From Flavobacterium sp. ENC (GTDB taxonomy: Bacteria > Bacteroidota > Bacteroidia > Flavobacteriales > Flavobacteriaceae): 64,000 nucleotides of DNA. A model generated the notes under the pieces. It ran no database searches and was not told the DNA's origin. It worked only from the letters and a program-made list of their open reading frames with translations. This document shows, piece by piece, positions 28,242-36,729 of the stretch (the stretch's first letter is position 1; each line of letters begins with the position of its first letter). The DNA is taken from assembly GCF_020991415.1 (NCBI RefSeq), contig NZ_JAJMOY010000001.1:496001-560000 (forward strand). The letters are read 5' to 3'. The position numbers were made by a program, and so were the translations under genes.

Positions 28242-28536
28242 TTCAGTCAGAATCGAAAAAAATCACGGAACTGAAAAAAAAATTAAAAGGCAAAAATAAA
28301 GGTTGATTTACGACAATCAAAATCATAATTCAACCTTCAATAAAGTCAAAAAGTTCTTACTTTTTAACATATCTTTAATGATTGCCATTTTAAACTATGT
28401 CATATCAAAAGAGAAGCAAAATAAATAGTAAAAACACTGTAAATCAATAATTTTTACAAAAAATTAACACCTTATTGTCTTTTGTATGAATTTATATATT
28501 ACATTTGCTTCATTATAAATTATTATTACAATTACA
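28242..28536 (+). other. Intergenic stretch between aspS and the cold-shock gene
   Basis: AT-rich and without a plausible gene. GGTTGA (28301-28306) and TCAACC (28330-28335) can form a weak hairpin, without a T run. The csp -7 box TACATTTG lies at 28500-28507, with TTG at 28475 or 28482 as possible -33 elements. Confidence 0.5.
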
Positions 28537-28731
28537 ATGCGTACAGGTACAGTAAAATTTTTCAATGAATCTAAAGGTTATGGATTCATTACAGACGAAG
28601 AAACAGGAAAAGATATCTTCGTTCACGCTTCAGGAATTAACGCGGAAGAATTACGCGAAGGAGACCGTGTAAGCTATGAAGAAGAAGAAGGAAGAAAAGG
28701 GAAAGTTGCTGCTAAAGTAGCAGTAATCTAA
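28537..28731 (+). CDS. CspA-family cold-shock RNA-binding protein
   Basis: The 64-residue protein is a single cold-shock domain with RNP1 (KGYGFIT) and RNP2 (DIFVHAS) motifs; it begins MRTGTVKFFNESKGYGFI as usual. It binds single-stranded RNA/DNA and melts mRNA structure. The leader after the -7 box is only about 25-30 nt, so the long thermosensing leader of E. coli cspA is absent. A strong terminator follows. Confidence 0.95.
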   Translation: MRTGTVKFFNESKGYGFITDEETGKDIFVHASGINAEELREGDRVSYEEEEGRKGKVAAKVAVI

Positions 28732-28773
28732 GAAAAATATAGCAATTTATTTTTTTTGCCTCTGAATGGTTTT

Positions 28774-28809
28774 AAAAACGTTTCGATTTGTTTCGAAACG
28801 TTTTTTTTT
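28774..28809 (+). terminator. Intrinsic terminator of the cold-shock gene
   Basis: AAAAACGTTTCGA pairs with TCGAAACGTTTTT, followed by a T run to 28809. Confidence 0.9.
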
Positions 28810-28911
28810 GCTCAAATCTTAAAAAAATTGTAAAAAAAGCAAAAGTTATTTATAATGAATAAAAATTAGACATAAACGATGTTTGCGACCCTACTTAAAT
28901 CCTTTTTTAGC

Positions 28912-28942
28912 TTGTGATTTACAGAGTTGGGCGCTATCTTTG
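28912..28942 (+). promoter_or_regulatory. Promoter of the nuo operon
   Basis: -33 TTG (28912-28914), 20-nt spacer, -7 box TATCTTTG (28935-28942), 33 bp before nuoA. This is one of the best matches to the Bacteroidota consensus in the window. Confidence 0.75.
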
Positions 28943-28975
28943 TGGCTTATTTTTTAAGTAAAAAACCCCAAGTTT

Positions 28976-29341
28976 ATGCAATCTGATCAATACAGCTATC
29001 TTCCTATTTTAATGCAGCTCATTCTTGCTGTCGGTTTTGTGGTAGGAACTATCATTATTTCCGGAAAATTAGGCCCAAAAAGAACCTCTGAGGTAAAAGA
29101 TAAAAATTTCGAATGCGGAATCGAATCTGTCGGTAATGCCCGTATTCCTTTTTCAGTAAAATATTTCCTGGTTGCCATTCTTTTTGTATTGTTCGACGTA
29201 GAGGTAATTTTCCTTTATCCATGGGCAGTAAACTTTAAAGAACTGGGTATAGAAGGAATGCTGAAAATGATTGTTTTCATGGCTTTGCTTTTAGTTGGAT
29301 TTTTCTATATCATCAAAAAGAAAGCTTTAGACTGGGAATAA
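28976..29341 (+). CDS. nuoA: NADH-quinone oxidoreductase subunit A
   Basis: The 121-residue protein has three membrane helices and the conserved loop FECGIESVGNARIPFSVKYFLVAILFVLFDVEVIFLYPWA, given here in part: the E-C-G-x-x-S/x-x-x-x-x-R and DVE elements mark NuoA/ND3. It belongs to the membrane arm near the quinone site. It is the first gene of the operon. Between nuoA and nuoB lies a long inverted repeat. Confidence 0.95.
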   Translation: MQSDQYSYLPILMQLILAVGFVVGTIIISGKLGPKRTSEVKDKNFECGIESVGNARIPFSVKYFLVAILFVLFDVEVIFLYPWAVNFKELGIEGMLKMIVFMALLLVGFFYIIKKKALDWE

Positions 29342-29355
29342 TAATTTATGATTTG

Positions 29356-29451
29356 AGATTTCAGATTTTAGATTTCTCAAATTGAAGATTTAACGATATT
29401 AAATTTGATTTTAATTTTTTACGATTTACCCAAATCTAAAATCTGAAATCT
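29356..29451. repeat. Inverted repeat between nuoA and nuoB
   Basis: AGATTTCAGATTTTAGATTT (29356-29375) is the perfect reverse complement of 29432-29451; the second arm continues with another copy of the same words up to 29462. The loop is 56 nt. The repeat ends a few bases before the nuoB start. Confidence 0.85.
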
Positions 29452-29466
29452 AAAATCTGAAATAAA

Positions 29467-30015
29467 ATGAGCGATTCAAAAGTAAATATGGTTGCCCCTC
29501 CGGAAGGTGTTGTTGGTGAAGGTTTCTTCGCCACAAAACTAAATGATGTTGTAGGTCTGGCACGCGCGAATTCTCTTTGGCCTTTACCGTTTGCGACTTC
29601 TTGTTGCGGAATTGAGTTCATGGCAACAATGGCTTCCCATTATGATCTGGCACGATTTGGTTCTGAACGTGTGAGTTTTTCTCCCCGTCAGGCTGATATG
29701 TTAATGGTTATGGGAACTATTTCCAAAAAAATGGCACCCATCTTAAGACAGGTTTACGAACAAATGGCAGAGCCGCGTTGGGTAATTGCTGTCGGAGCCT
29801 GTGCTTCATCAGGCGGGATTTTTGATACGTATTCTGTTTTACAGGGAATTGACAAAGTTATCCCTGTTGATGTTTACGTTCCCGGATGTCCTCCAAGACC
29901 GGAACAAATTGTTGACGGTGTAATGAAACTACAAGAATTAGTAAGAAGCGAGTCTGTACGACGCAGAAGTTCTCCTGAATACCAGGAATTATTAGCTTCA
30001 TATAACATTTCATAA
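29467..30015 (+). CDS. nuoB: NADH-quinone oxidoreductase subunit B
   Basis: The 182-residue protein carries the cysteines for the N2 [4Fe-4S] cluster: the tandem pair in TSCCGIEF, then GACASSGG and VPGCPPRPE. N2 is the last cluster before quinone. The protein sits in the connecting module with NuoC, NuoD and NuoI. nuoC starts 1 bp after its stop codon. Confidence 0.96.
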   Translation: MSDSKVNMVAPPEGVVGEGFFATKLNDVVGLARANSLWPLPFATSCCGIEFMATMASHYDLARFGSERVSFSPRQADMLMVMGTISKKMAPILRQVYEQMAEPRWVIAVGACASSGGIFDTYSVLQGIDKVIPVDVYVPGCPPRPEQIVDGVMKLQELVRSESVRRRSSPEYQELLASYNIS

Positions 30016-30016
30016 A

Positions 30017-30538
30017 ATGGCATTAGAAAATACCCTGATTCAGGATAAACTTACTGAAACATTTGATACAAGTGTTTTTAACTTTCAGGAGGAAAGAGAT
30101 ATTTTTTCCCTGGAAACAACAGCTGATAAAATCACCTCTCTGATTCTTTTCCTGAAGAATGATGCTGATTTACGTTTTCACTTTTTAACGGACTTATGCG
30201 GGATTCACTACCCTGATAACGAAGTGGATCGTCAGTTCGCAATCGTCTATCATTTACACAACTGGTACGAAAACAAGCGTATCAGAATCAAAGTTTATAT
30301 CAACGGTGAAAAACCTGAAATAAAAACAATTTCAAATATTTTCTTAAGCGCCAACTGGATGGAAAGAGAAACATACGATTTCTTCGGGGTGAACTTTATT
30401 GGACATCCGCAATTGAAACGTATTCTGAATATGGATGAAATGATCTCTTTTCCAATGCGAAAAGAATTCCCTCTGGAAGACAGCGGAAGAACAGATAAGG
30501 ATGACAGATTCTTTGGAAGAACAACAATCAATGCATAA
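30017..30538 (+). CDS. nuoC: NADH-quinone oxidoreductase subunit C
   Basis: The 173-residue protein has the 30-kDa subunit signature around NWMERETYDFFGVNFIGHP and the closing FPMRKEFPLED. It is a separate protein here, not fused to NuoD as in E. coli. Its stop codon lies inside the left arm of the inverted repeat that fills the gap to nuoD. Confidence 0.95.
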   Translation: MALENTLIQDKLTETFDTSVFNFQEERDIFSLETTADKITSLILFLKNDADLRFHFLTDLCGIHYPDNEVDRQFAIVYHLHNWYENKRIRIKVYINGEKPEIKTISNIFLSANWMERETYDFFGVNFIGHPQLKRILNMDEMISFPMRKEFPLEDSGRTDKDDRFFGRTTINA

Positions 30539-30632
30539 TTAACAATTTATAATTGATAATTATTACATAATATAAAAACAAAAATTAATAGTTAATTGGA
30601 AAATATCAATTATCAATTATCAATTTTTAATT
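30537..30632. repeat. Inverted repeat between nuoC and nuoD
   Basis: Arms 30537-30561 and 30608-30632 are reverse complements at 23 of 25 positions and consist of AATTGATAATT-like words; an extra copy of the word lies at 30601. The left arm includes the last two bases of the nuoC stop codon and the right arm ends 4 bp before the nuoD ATG, so the element occupies the gap almost exactly. Confidence 0.85.
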
Positions 30633-30636
30633 AAAG

Positions 30637-31875
30637 ATGTCAGAACTATTATTACCACCAGAGCATCGCTATGCTAAAATAATTAAGGAGAAACTAAACG
30701 AAGACGGAAGCGAGCTTTCTGTATTGAATTTAGGTCCAACCCACCCTGCCACTCACGGTATTTTCCAAAATATCCTGTTGATGGATGGTGAAAGAATTCT
30801 TGAAGCTGAACCAACCATTGGTTACATTCACAGAGCTTTCGAAAAAATCGCCGAAAATCGTCCCTTCTACCAGATTACGCCTCTTACAGACCGTATGAAC
30901 TATTGTTCCTCTCCGATCAACAATATGGGATGGTGGATGACTTTGGAAAAATTACTAAATATTGAAGTTCCTAAAAGAGCCCAATATTTAAGGGTAATTG
31001 TAATGGAATTGGCACGTATTACAGATCACTTAATTTGTAATTCGATTCTGGGTGTTGATACTGGTGCGTATACCGGTTTCTTATATGTTTTTCAATTTAG
31101 AGAAAAAGTTTACGAGATCTATGAAGAAATTTGTGGTGCCCGTCTAACAACAAATATGGGAAGAATCGGTGGTTTCGAAAGAGACTGGTCACCGGAAGCT
31201 TTCCGCAAACTGGATGTGTTTTTAAAAGATTTCCCTGTCGCCTGGCAGGAATTTGAAAACTTATTCGAAAGAAACAGAATTTTCCTTGACAGAACTGTAA
31301 ACGTTGGTGCAATCTCCGCAGAGAAAGCAATGGCTTACGGATTTACAGGTCCAAATTTACGTGCTGCCGGAGTTGATTATGACGTACGTGTGGCTCATCC
31401 TTATTCGTCTTACGAAGATTTCGACTTTATCGTTCCTGTTGGAAAATCAGGTGATACTTACGATCGTTTCTGTGTTCGTAATGCAGAAGTTCGTGAAAGT
31501 TTAAGCATCATTCGTCAGGCTTTGGACAAAATGCCGGCCGGAAACGAATATCATGCAGAAGTTCCGGATTATTACCTTCCTCCAAAAGAAGATGTTTATA
31601 CTTCTATGGAATCTCTTATTTATCACTTTAAAATTGTAATGGGAGAAGTTCCTGTACCGGTTGCAGAAATTTACCACCCTGTTGAAGGAGGAAATGGAGA
31701 ATTAGGATTCTATTTAGTTACTGACGGAAGCAGAACGCCTTATAGATTACATTTCAGGAGACCTTGCTTTATCTATTACCAGGCTTATCCTGAAATGATC
31801 AAAGGAGCTTTATTATCGGATGCAATTGTTATCCTGTCAAGTTTAAATGTGATTGCCGGAGAATTAGACGCGTAA
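30637..31875 (+). CDS. nuoD: NADH-quinone oxidoreductase subunit D
   Basis: The 412-residue 49-kDa subunit homologue has the LNLGPTHPATHG motif near the N-terminus, which lines the quinone pocket, then YIHRAFEK, and the C-terminal SDAIVILSSLNVIAGELDA-like end with its usual Asp. It is evolutionarily related to NiFe-hydrogenase large subunits but has lost the metal-binding cysteines. It is located between two long inverted repeats. Confidence 0.96.
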   Translation: MSELLLPPEHRYAKIIKEKLNEDGSELSVLNLGPTHPATHGIFQNILLMDGERILEAEPTIGYIHRAFEKIAENRPFYQITPLTDRMNYCSSPINNMGWWMTLEKLLNIEVPKRAQYLRVIVMELARITDHLICNSILGVDTGAYTGFLYVFQFREKVYEIYEEICGARLTTNMGRIGGFERDWSPEAFRKLDVFLKDFPVAWQEFENLFERNRIFLDRTVNVGAISAEKAMAYGFTGPNLRAAGVDYDVRVAHPYSSYEDFDFIVPVGKSGDTYDRFCVRNAEVRESLSIIRQALDKMPAGNEYHAEVPDYYLPPKEDVYTSMESLIYHFKIVMGEVPVPVAEIYHPVEGGNGELGFYLVTDGSRTPYRLHFRRPCFIYYQAYPEMIKGALLSDAIVILSSLNVIAGELDA

Positions 31876-31879
31876 AGAA

Positions 31880-32012
31880 TTGTAGATTTTAGAATTAAGA
31901 TTGCAGATTGAAAAATCTAAAATCAGAAATCTAAAATTAAAAAAGATTGCAGAATATGGATTAAGGACAAAGATTTGAAAAAATCTAAAATCTAAAATCC
32001 GAAATCTAAAAT
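31880..32012. repeat. Repeat-rich gap between nuoD and nuoE
   Basis: The 141-bp gap is filled with variants of AATCTAAAAT and its complement ATTTTAGATT (for example 31884-31894, 31914-31937 and 31981-32012). They can fold into one or two imperfect hairpins. The words are the same as in the nuoA-nuoB repeat. Confidence 0.75.
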
Positions 32013-32016
32013 AAAA

Positions 32017-32547
32017 ATGGAACGTAAACATTACAAACAAGAAATAAACATGACTGAAGCATTGATGAACCGCATCAATGAATTGATCAGTCATTATCCG
32101 GAAGACAAAAGAAAATCAGCTTTGCTGCCTGTTTTGCATGAAGTGCAGGATGCGCATGATAACTGGCTGAGTACGGAGTTACAGGATAAAGTTGCCGAAA
32201 TTTTGCATATCAAACCAATTGAGGTTTACGAAGTGGTTACTTTTTATACCATGTACAACCAAAAACCAATTGGAAAATACATGTTCGAATTTTGCCAGAC
32301 TTCTTGTTGTTGTTTAAATGGTGCCGAAAATTTAATGGATTACACTTCTGAAAAATTAGGCATTAAAATGGGCGAAACAACTCCGGACGGAATGTTTACC
32401 ATTGCAGGCGTAGAATGTTTAGGGGCCTGCGGATACGCTCCGATGATGCAGTTAGGCGATTTCTACAAAGAAAAATTGACAGAGGAAAAAATCGATCAGT
32501 TAATCGCTGATTGCAGAGACGATAAAATAATATTACACGATAAATAA
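32017..32547 (+). CDS. nuoE: NADH-quinone oxidoreductase subunit E
   Basis: The 176-residue 24-kDa subunit has the thioredoxin-like [2Fe-2S] site: cysteines in EFCQTSCCCLNG and then ECLGACGYAPMMQLG. The first motif has CCC where many homologues have S/P-C-x. Met12 is an alternative start, but the basic N-terminal 11 residues fit related proteins. nuoF begins 1 bp after the stop codon. Confidence 0.95.
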   Translation: MERKHYKQEINMTEALMNRINELISHYPEDKRKSALLPVLHEVQDAHDNWLSTELQDKVAEILHIKPIEVYEVVTFYTMYNQKPIGKYMFEFCQTSCCCLNGAENLMDYTSEKLGIKMGETTPDGMFTIAGVECLGACGYAPMMQLGDFYKEKLTEEKIDQLIADCRDDKIILHDK

Positions 32548-32548
32548 G

Positions 32549-33919
32549 ATGTCACAAAAAATATTATTAGATAAAATCAATGTTCCGGGAATTAAAACCT
32601 ACGAAGTTTATCGCCAAAACGGTGGTTATGCCTCTGTAGAAAAAGCTTTGAAAACACTTACACCGGACGAAGTGGTAGAAGAAGTAAAAAAATCAGGACT
32701 TCGTGGTCGTGGTGGTGCAGGTTTCCCTGCCGGAATGAAATGGAGTTTTATTGATAAAAAATCAGGAAAACCAAGACATTTAGTGTGTAATGCCGACGAG
32801 TCCGAACCGGGAACTTTCAAAGATCGTTATCTGATGGAATTTATTCCTCACTTATTGATCGAAGGAATGATTACTTCCAGTTTTGCTCTGGGCGCTAACC
32901 TTTCGTATATCTACATTCGTGGAGAATATATGTGGGTTTTCAAAATATTAGAAAGAGCAATCGCCGAAGCTAAGGCTGCCGGATGGTTAGGAAAAAATAT
33001 ATTAGGAACAGGTTACGATTTGGAGTTACATGTTCACTGTGGAGCCGGAGCTTATATTTGCGGAGAAGAAACTGCACTTATTGAGTCACTGGAAGGTAAA
33101 AGAGGAAACCCTCGTATCAAACCACCATTCCCGGCGGTTTCAGGACTTTGGGCAAATCCTACAGTGGTAAACAATGTGGAGACTATTGCGACTGTGCCGT
33201 GGATCATCAACAATTCAGGAGATGATTATGCTAAAATCGGAATTGGCCGTTCAACAGGAACGAAATTAATCTCAGCTTCAGGACACATCAAAAATCCCGG
33301 CGTTTACGAAATTGAACTAGGTTTAAGTGTTGACGAATTCATGAATTCCGACGAATATTTAGGCGGAATGTCTTCCAGCAGACCTTTAAAAGCGTTTGTT
33401 CCCGGAGGATCTTCAGTGCCGATTTTACCGGCTGAATTAATTTTCAAAACAGCCAATGGAGAAGACCGTTTAATGACTTACGAATCTTTAAGTGATGGTG
33501 GTTTCGCTACCGGATCTATGCTAGGTTCCGGAGGATTTATCGTTTATAACGACACTGCCTGTGTGGTAAGAAACACTTGGAATTTTGCCCGTTTCTATCA
33601 TCATGAATCCTGCGGGCAATGTACACCTTGCCGTGAAGGAACTGGCTGGCTGGAAAAAATATTGTGGAGAATCGAAAACGGTCAGGGCCGTGAAGAGGAT
33701 ATCGAATTATTGTGGAGTATTCAAAGCAAAATTGAAGGAAACACTATTTGTCCGCTTGGTGATGCCGCTTCCTGGCCGGTAGCAGCAGCGATCCGTCACT
33801 TCAGAGATGAATTTGAATACCATGTTCGTTTCCCTGAAAAAATAAAAAACAGAGATCACTTTGTTGCTGAGCCGTTCTCGCAAGTGAAACATTTAGTAGG
33901 CGGTAAAGTAATCGTATAA
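32549..33919 (+). CDS. nuoF: NADH-quinone oxidoreductase subunit F (NADH-binding)
   Basis: The 456-residue 51-kDa subunit carries the NADH/FMN glycine-rich loops (GLRGRGGAGFPAGMKW; CNADESEPGTFKDR; CGAGAYICGEETALIESLEG) and the N3 [4Fe-4S] cysteines (SCGQCTPCREGT ... NTICPLGD). It oxidises NADH. An unrelated gene for a small secreted protein begins 3 bp after its stop codon. Confidence 0.97.
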   Translation: MSQKILLDKINVPGIKTYEVYRQNGGYASVEKALKTLTPDEVVEEVKKSGLRGRGGAGFPAGMKWSFIDKKSGKPRHLVCNADESEPGTFKDRYLMEFIPHLLIEGMITSSFALGANLSYIYIRGEYMWVFKILERAIAEAKAAGWLGKNILGTGYDLELHVHCGAGAYICGEETALIESLEGKRGNPRIKPPFPAVSGLWANPTVVNNVETIATVPWIINNSGDDYAKIGIGRSTGTKLISASGHIKNPGVYEIELGLSVDEFMNSDEYLGGMSSSRPLKAFVPGGSSVPILPAELIFKTANGEDRLMTYESLSDGGFATGSMLGSGGFIVYNDTACVVRNTWNFARFYHHESCGQCTPCREGTGWLEKILWRIENGQGREEDIELLWSIQSKIEGNTICPLGDAASWPVAAAIRHFRDEFEYHVRFPEKIKNRDHFVAEPFSQVKHLVGGKVIV

Positions 33920-33922
33920 AAT

Positions 33923-34483
33923 ATGAAAATAATTTTTACATTTTTATTTGTTCTTTTAAGCGTAGTTACTAATGCTCAAAGATTTGACGGGTATGTCGTA
34001 ACAAATGCTAATGATACTATAAAATGTAAATTTTCATTAGATATGAATATTTTCGACAGTACTTTATTCTATGATGCAGGAATCAGTAAGAGAGCAAAAA
34101 TTTATAAAGAGAACGGAGAAAAGGTAAAATATATGCCTTCAGAATTAAAAACTGTTTTTATCACTGGACCGAAACAAGGAGATTATAGGTTTGTAAGTTT
34201 AGCCGAAGATAAAGATCATTTTTTCCATGAGAAAATTAAAGGAAAAATATCTTATTATATTTTATATAAAGGAAACCTTCAAGGAGGATTTCCACTACAA
34301 GAACCTTATGTTTTAAAAGACGGAAAACTTGTAGAAATGACAGGGTTTAGTACACGAAAAAAGTTTGCAGCATTTATAATTGATTATCCTGAATTATACG
34401 AAAAGTGGATAGATTCAAATAATAATTATAAGTTGGGTCAAATGGAAGAGGTAATAATATTATATAATGAGCATTTCAAATAG
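33923..34483 (+). CDS. Secreted protein of unknown function inserted in the nuo operon
   Basis: The 186-residue product has a clear signal peptide (MKIIFTFLFVLLSVVTNAQ). The mature protein begins RFDGYVVTNANDTIKCKF, a 'GY-x-x-x-NDTIxGK' opening seen in a group of uncharacterised Flavobacterial exported proteins that look like sensors or chaperones of surface structures. No catalytic motif is seen. The A/T content and Lys/Asn/Ile-rich codons look more AT-rich than nuoF and nuoG. It lies between nuoF (3 bp) and nuoG (96 bp) and has no complex I role that I know of, so it is probably a later arrival. Confidence 0.7.
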   Translation: MKIIFTFLFVLLSVVTNAQRFDGYVVTNANDTIKCKFSLDMNIFDSTLFYDAGISKRAKIYKENGEKVKYMPSELKTVFITGPKQGDYRFVSLAEDKDHFFHEKIKGKISYYILYKGNLQGGFPLQEPYVLKDGKLVEMTGFSTRKKFAAFIIDYPELYEKWIDSNNNYKLGQMEEVIILYNEHFK

Positions 34484-34579
34484 TTAAAAAATAAAGCAGA
34501 AAGTTATAAAGTTAATAATATCAAAAAGGACAGCAATTCTTTTCAATATTCCGACTTTCAACATTCAAATCAATAAGAG

Positions 34580-35611
34580 ATGAAAGTAACCATAGACGGT
34601 CAAAGTATAGACGTAGAACCAGGAACAACGATCCTGCAGGCTGCACGTATGATTGGAGGAGATTTAGTTCCGCCAGCCATGTGCTATTACTCAAAATTAA
34701 AAGGCAGCGGCGGTAAATGTCGTTGTTGTTTAGTTGAAGTTTCCAAAGGTAGCGAAGCTGACCCAAGACCAATGCCAAAATTAATGGCTTCTTGTGTAAC
34801 AGGATGTATGGACGGAATGGAAGTAAACAGTAAATCTTCAGACAGAGTAACGGAGGCCCGTAAATCTGTAACTGAGTTTTTATTGATCAATCACCCGTTA
34901 GACTGTCCGGTTTGTGATCAGGCCGGTGAGTGTGACCTTCAGAACTTAAGTTTTGAGCACGGAAATCCAAAATCACGTTTTATTGAAGAAAAAAGAACAT
35001 TTGAGCCGGAAGATATCGGTCCGCATATTCAACTGCATATGAACCGTTGTATCTTATGTCAAAGATGTGTACAAGTAGCAGATCAACTGACAGATAACAG
35101 GGTTCACGGTGTATTAGATCGTGGCGATCACGCTAATATTTCTACCGGAATTTCTAAAGCTATTGACAACGAATTCTCCGGAAACATGATAGATGTCTGT
35201 CCTGTTGGAGCGTTGACGGATAAAACTTTCCGTTTCAAATCGAGAGTCTGGTTCAACAAACCTTACAATGCACACAGAGAATGTACTACTCCGGGATGTT
35301 GTGGAAAAACAACTGTATGGATGTTTGGAGGGGAAATTCAACGTGTGACTGGTCGTAAAGACGAATATCATGAAGTGGAAGAATTCATTTGTAACTCTTG
35401 CCGTTTCGACCACAAAAATGTAAACGACTGGACGATTGAAGGACCAAGAGAATTTGAAAAAGATTCTGTGATCAATCAAAACAACTATACTCAGAAATTA
35501 GAAAAAGTAGAAATCGATACTGAAAAAACGATTCTAATGGGTAGAGATATTGACCGTAAAAAAATCAGTATGGCTGAAATTCCGTTAAACACTAACAATC
35601 AAAACTCTTAA
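34580..35611 (+). CDS. nuoG: NADH-quinone oxidoreductase subunit G, short form
   Basis: The 343-residue protein contains the N-terminal ferredoxin-like [2Fe-2S] domain (cysteines in GGKCRCCLVEV and MASC), the His/Cys-ligated N5 site in the HPLDCPVCDQAGECDLQ region, and a [4Fe-4S] domain (MNRCILCQRC ... DVCPVG). The large molybdopterin-oxidoreductase-like part of other NuoG proteins (usually over 600 residues in total) is missing, as is normal in Flavobacteria. A final C-terminal segment has more cysteines (ECTTPGCCGK; FICNSCR). nuoH begins 2 bp after its stop. Confidence 0.93.
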   Translation: MKVTIDGQSIDVEPGTTILQAARMIGGDLVPPAMCYYSKLKGSGGKCRCCLVEVSKGSEADPRPMPKLMASCVTGCMDGMEVNSKSSDRVTEARKSVTEFLLINHPLDCPVCDQAGECDLQNLSFEHGNPKSRFIEEKRTFEPEDIGPHIQLHMNRCILCQRCVQVADQLTDNRVHGVLDRGDHANISTGISKAIDNEFSGNMIDVCPVGALTDKTFRFKSRVWFNKPYNAHRECTTPGCCGKTTVWMFGGEIQRVTGRKDEYHEVEEFICNSCRFDHKNVNDWTIEGPREFEKDSVINQNNYTQKLEKVEIDTEKTILMGRDIDRKKISMAEIPLNTNNQNS

Positions 35612-35613
35612 CG

Positions 35614-36669
35614 ATGGTAGATGGTGCATTTATTATAGAAAAAAGTGTTGTAATTGTTGTGGTTTTTGCCGTAACAATGATTATGGCAATGTATTCTACC
35701 TGGGCTGAACGTAAAGTGGCCGCTTTTTTACAAGACCGTGTCGGACCTAACCGTGCAGGTTGGGGAGGTTTATTACAGCCTCTTGCCGATGGTATGAAAT
35801 TATTCTCCAAAGAAGAATTTTTCCCGAATACCCCTAACAAGTTTTTATTTATTGTAGGTCCGGCAATTGCCATGAGTACTGCATTAATGACCAGTGCCGT
35901 AATTCCGTGGGGAGATCGCTTACATATTTTTGGAAGAGATGTTCTTTTACAGGCTACGGATATCAATATTGGTTTATTGTATTTCTTCGGAGTTGTATCC
36001 GTTGGAGTTTACGGTATCATGATCGGTGGATGGGCTTCTAACAATAAATTCTCATTGATGGGAGCTGTTCGTGCTGCTTCTCAAATGGTTTCTTACGAAG
36101 TTGCGATGGGATTATCGATGATTGCTTTATTGATGATGACCGGAACTTTAAGCTTAAAAGAAATCTCTGAGCAACAAGCAGGAATGAACTGGAATGTATT
36201 TTACCAGCCTTTATCCTTTTTGATTTTCCTGATTTGTGCTTTTGCAGAAACCAACCGAACTCCTTTTGATTTGGCGGAATGTGAATCGGAATTAATCGGA
36301 GGTTATCATACAGAATATTCGTCTATGAAAATGGGATTCTACTTATTTGCTGAATATGCGAATATGTTTATCTCTGCCACTATTATATCTGTATTGTTTT
36401 TCGGAGGTTACAATTATCCGGGAATGCAATGGATGGTAGAAAATGTGGGTGTAAATACCGCTAACCTTCTTGGAATTGCAGTATTGTTTGTTAAAATATG
36501 TTTCTTCATATTTTTCTATATGTGGGTGCGTTGGACAATACCAAGATTCAGATACGATCAATTAATGCATTTGGGATGGAAAATATTAATTCCGCTTTCG
36601 ATCATCAATATTATGATTACAGGAGTTGTAATTTTAAGAAGTGAAATTGCAGCCTTTTTAGGTTTTTAA
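35614..36669 (+). CDS. nuoH: NADH-quinone oxidoreductase subunit H
   Basis: The 351-residue membrane subunit has eight helices and the conserved ERKVAAFLQDRVGPNRAGW loop and AETNRTPFDLAECESELIGGYHTEYS loop that form the quinone channel entrance. It connects the peripheral and membrane arms. A perfect hairpin begins 3 bp after its stop codon, and an ORF6N gene then separates it from nuoI. Confidence 0.97.
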   Translation: MVDGAFIIEKSVVIVVVFAVTMIMAMYSTWAERKVAAFLQDRVGPNRAGWGGLLQPLADGMKLFSKEEFFPNTPNKFLFIVGPAIAMSTALMTSAVIPWGDRLHIFGRDVLLQATDINIGLLYFFGVVSVGVYGIMIGGWASNNKFSLMGAVRAASQMVSYEVAMGLSMIALLMMTGTLSLKEISEQQAGMNWNVFYQPLSFLIFLICAFAETNRTPFDLAECESELIGGYHTEYSSMKMGFYLFAEYANMFISATIISVLFFGGYNYPGMQWMVENVGVNTANLLGIAVLFVKICFFIFFYMWVRWTIPRFRYDQLMHLGWKILIPLSIINIMITGVVILRSEIAAFLGF

Positions 36670-36672
36670 ATT

Positions 36673-36705
36673 TTGAAAGGTGTCGCATTTTGCGACACCT
36701 TTCAA
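36673..36705. repeat. Perfect 15-bp hairpin at the start of the ORF6N insert
   Basis: TTGAAAGGTGTCGCA (36673-36687) and TGCGACACCTTTCAA (36691-36705) pair perfectly around a TTT loop. No T run follows, so it is not an intrinsic terminator. The core (36679-36699) has a 17-bp match, in reverse-complement orientation, inside the coding sequence just downstream (36930-36946). Confidence 0.92.
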
Positions 36706-36729
36706 AAGAAACATATTATATGCCATAAG

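Noticed and set aside
36673..36705. Hairpin after nuoH as an intrinsic terminator
   Set aside because: No T run follows the stem, and nuoI-nuoN downstream must be expressed; a terminator here would cut the operon.
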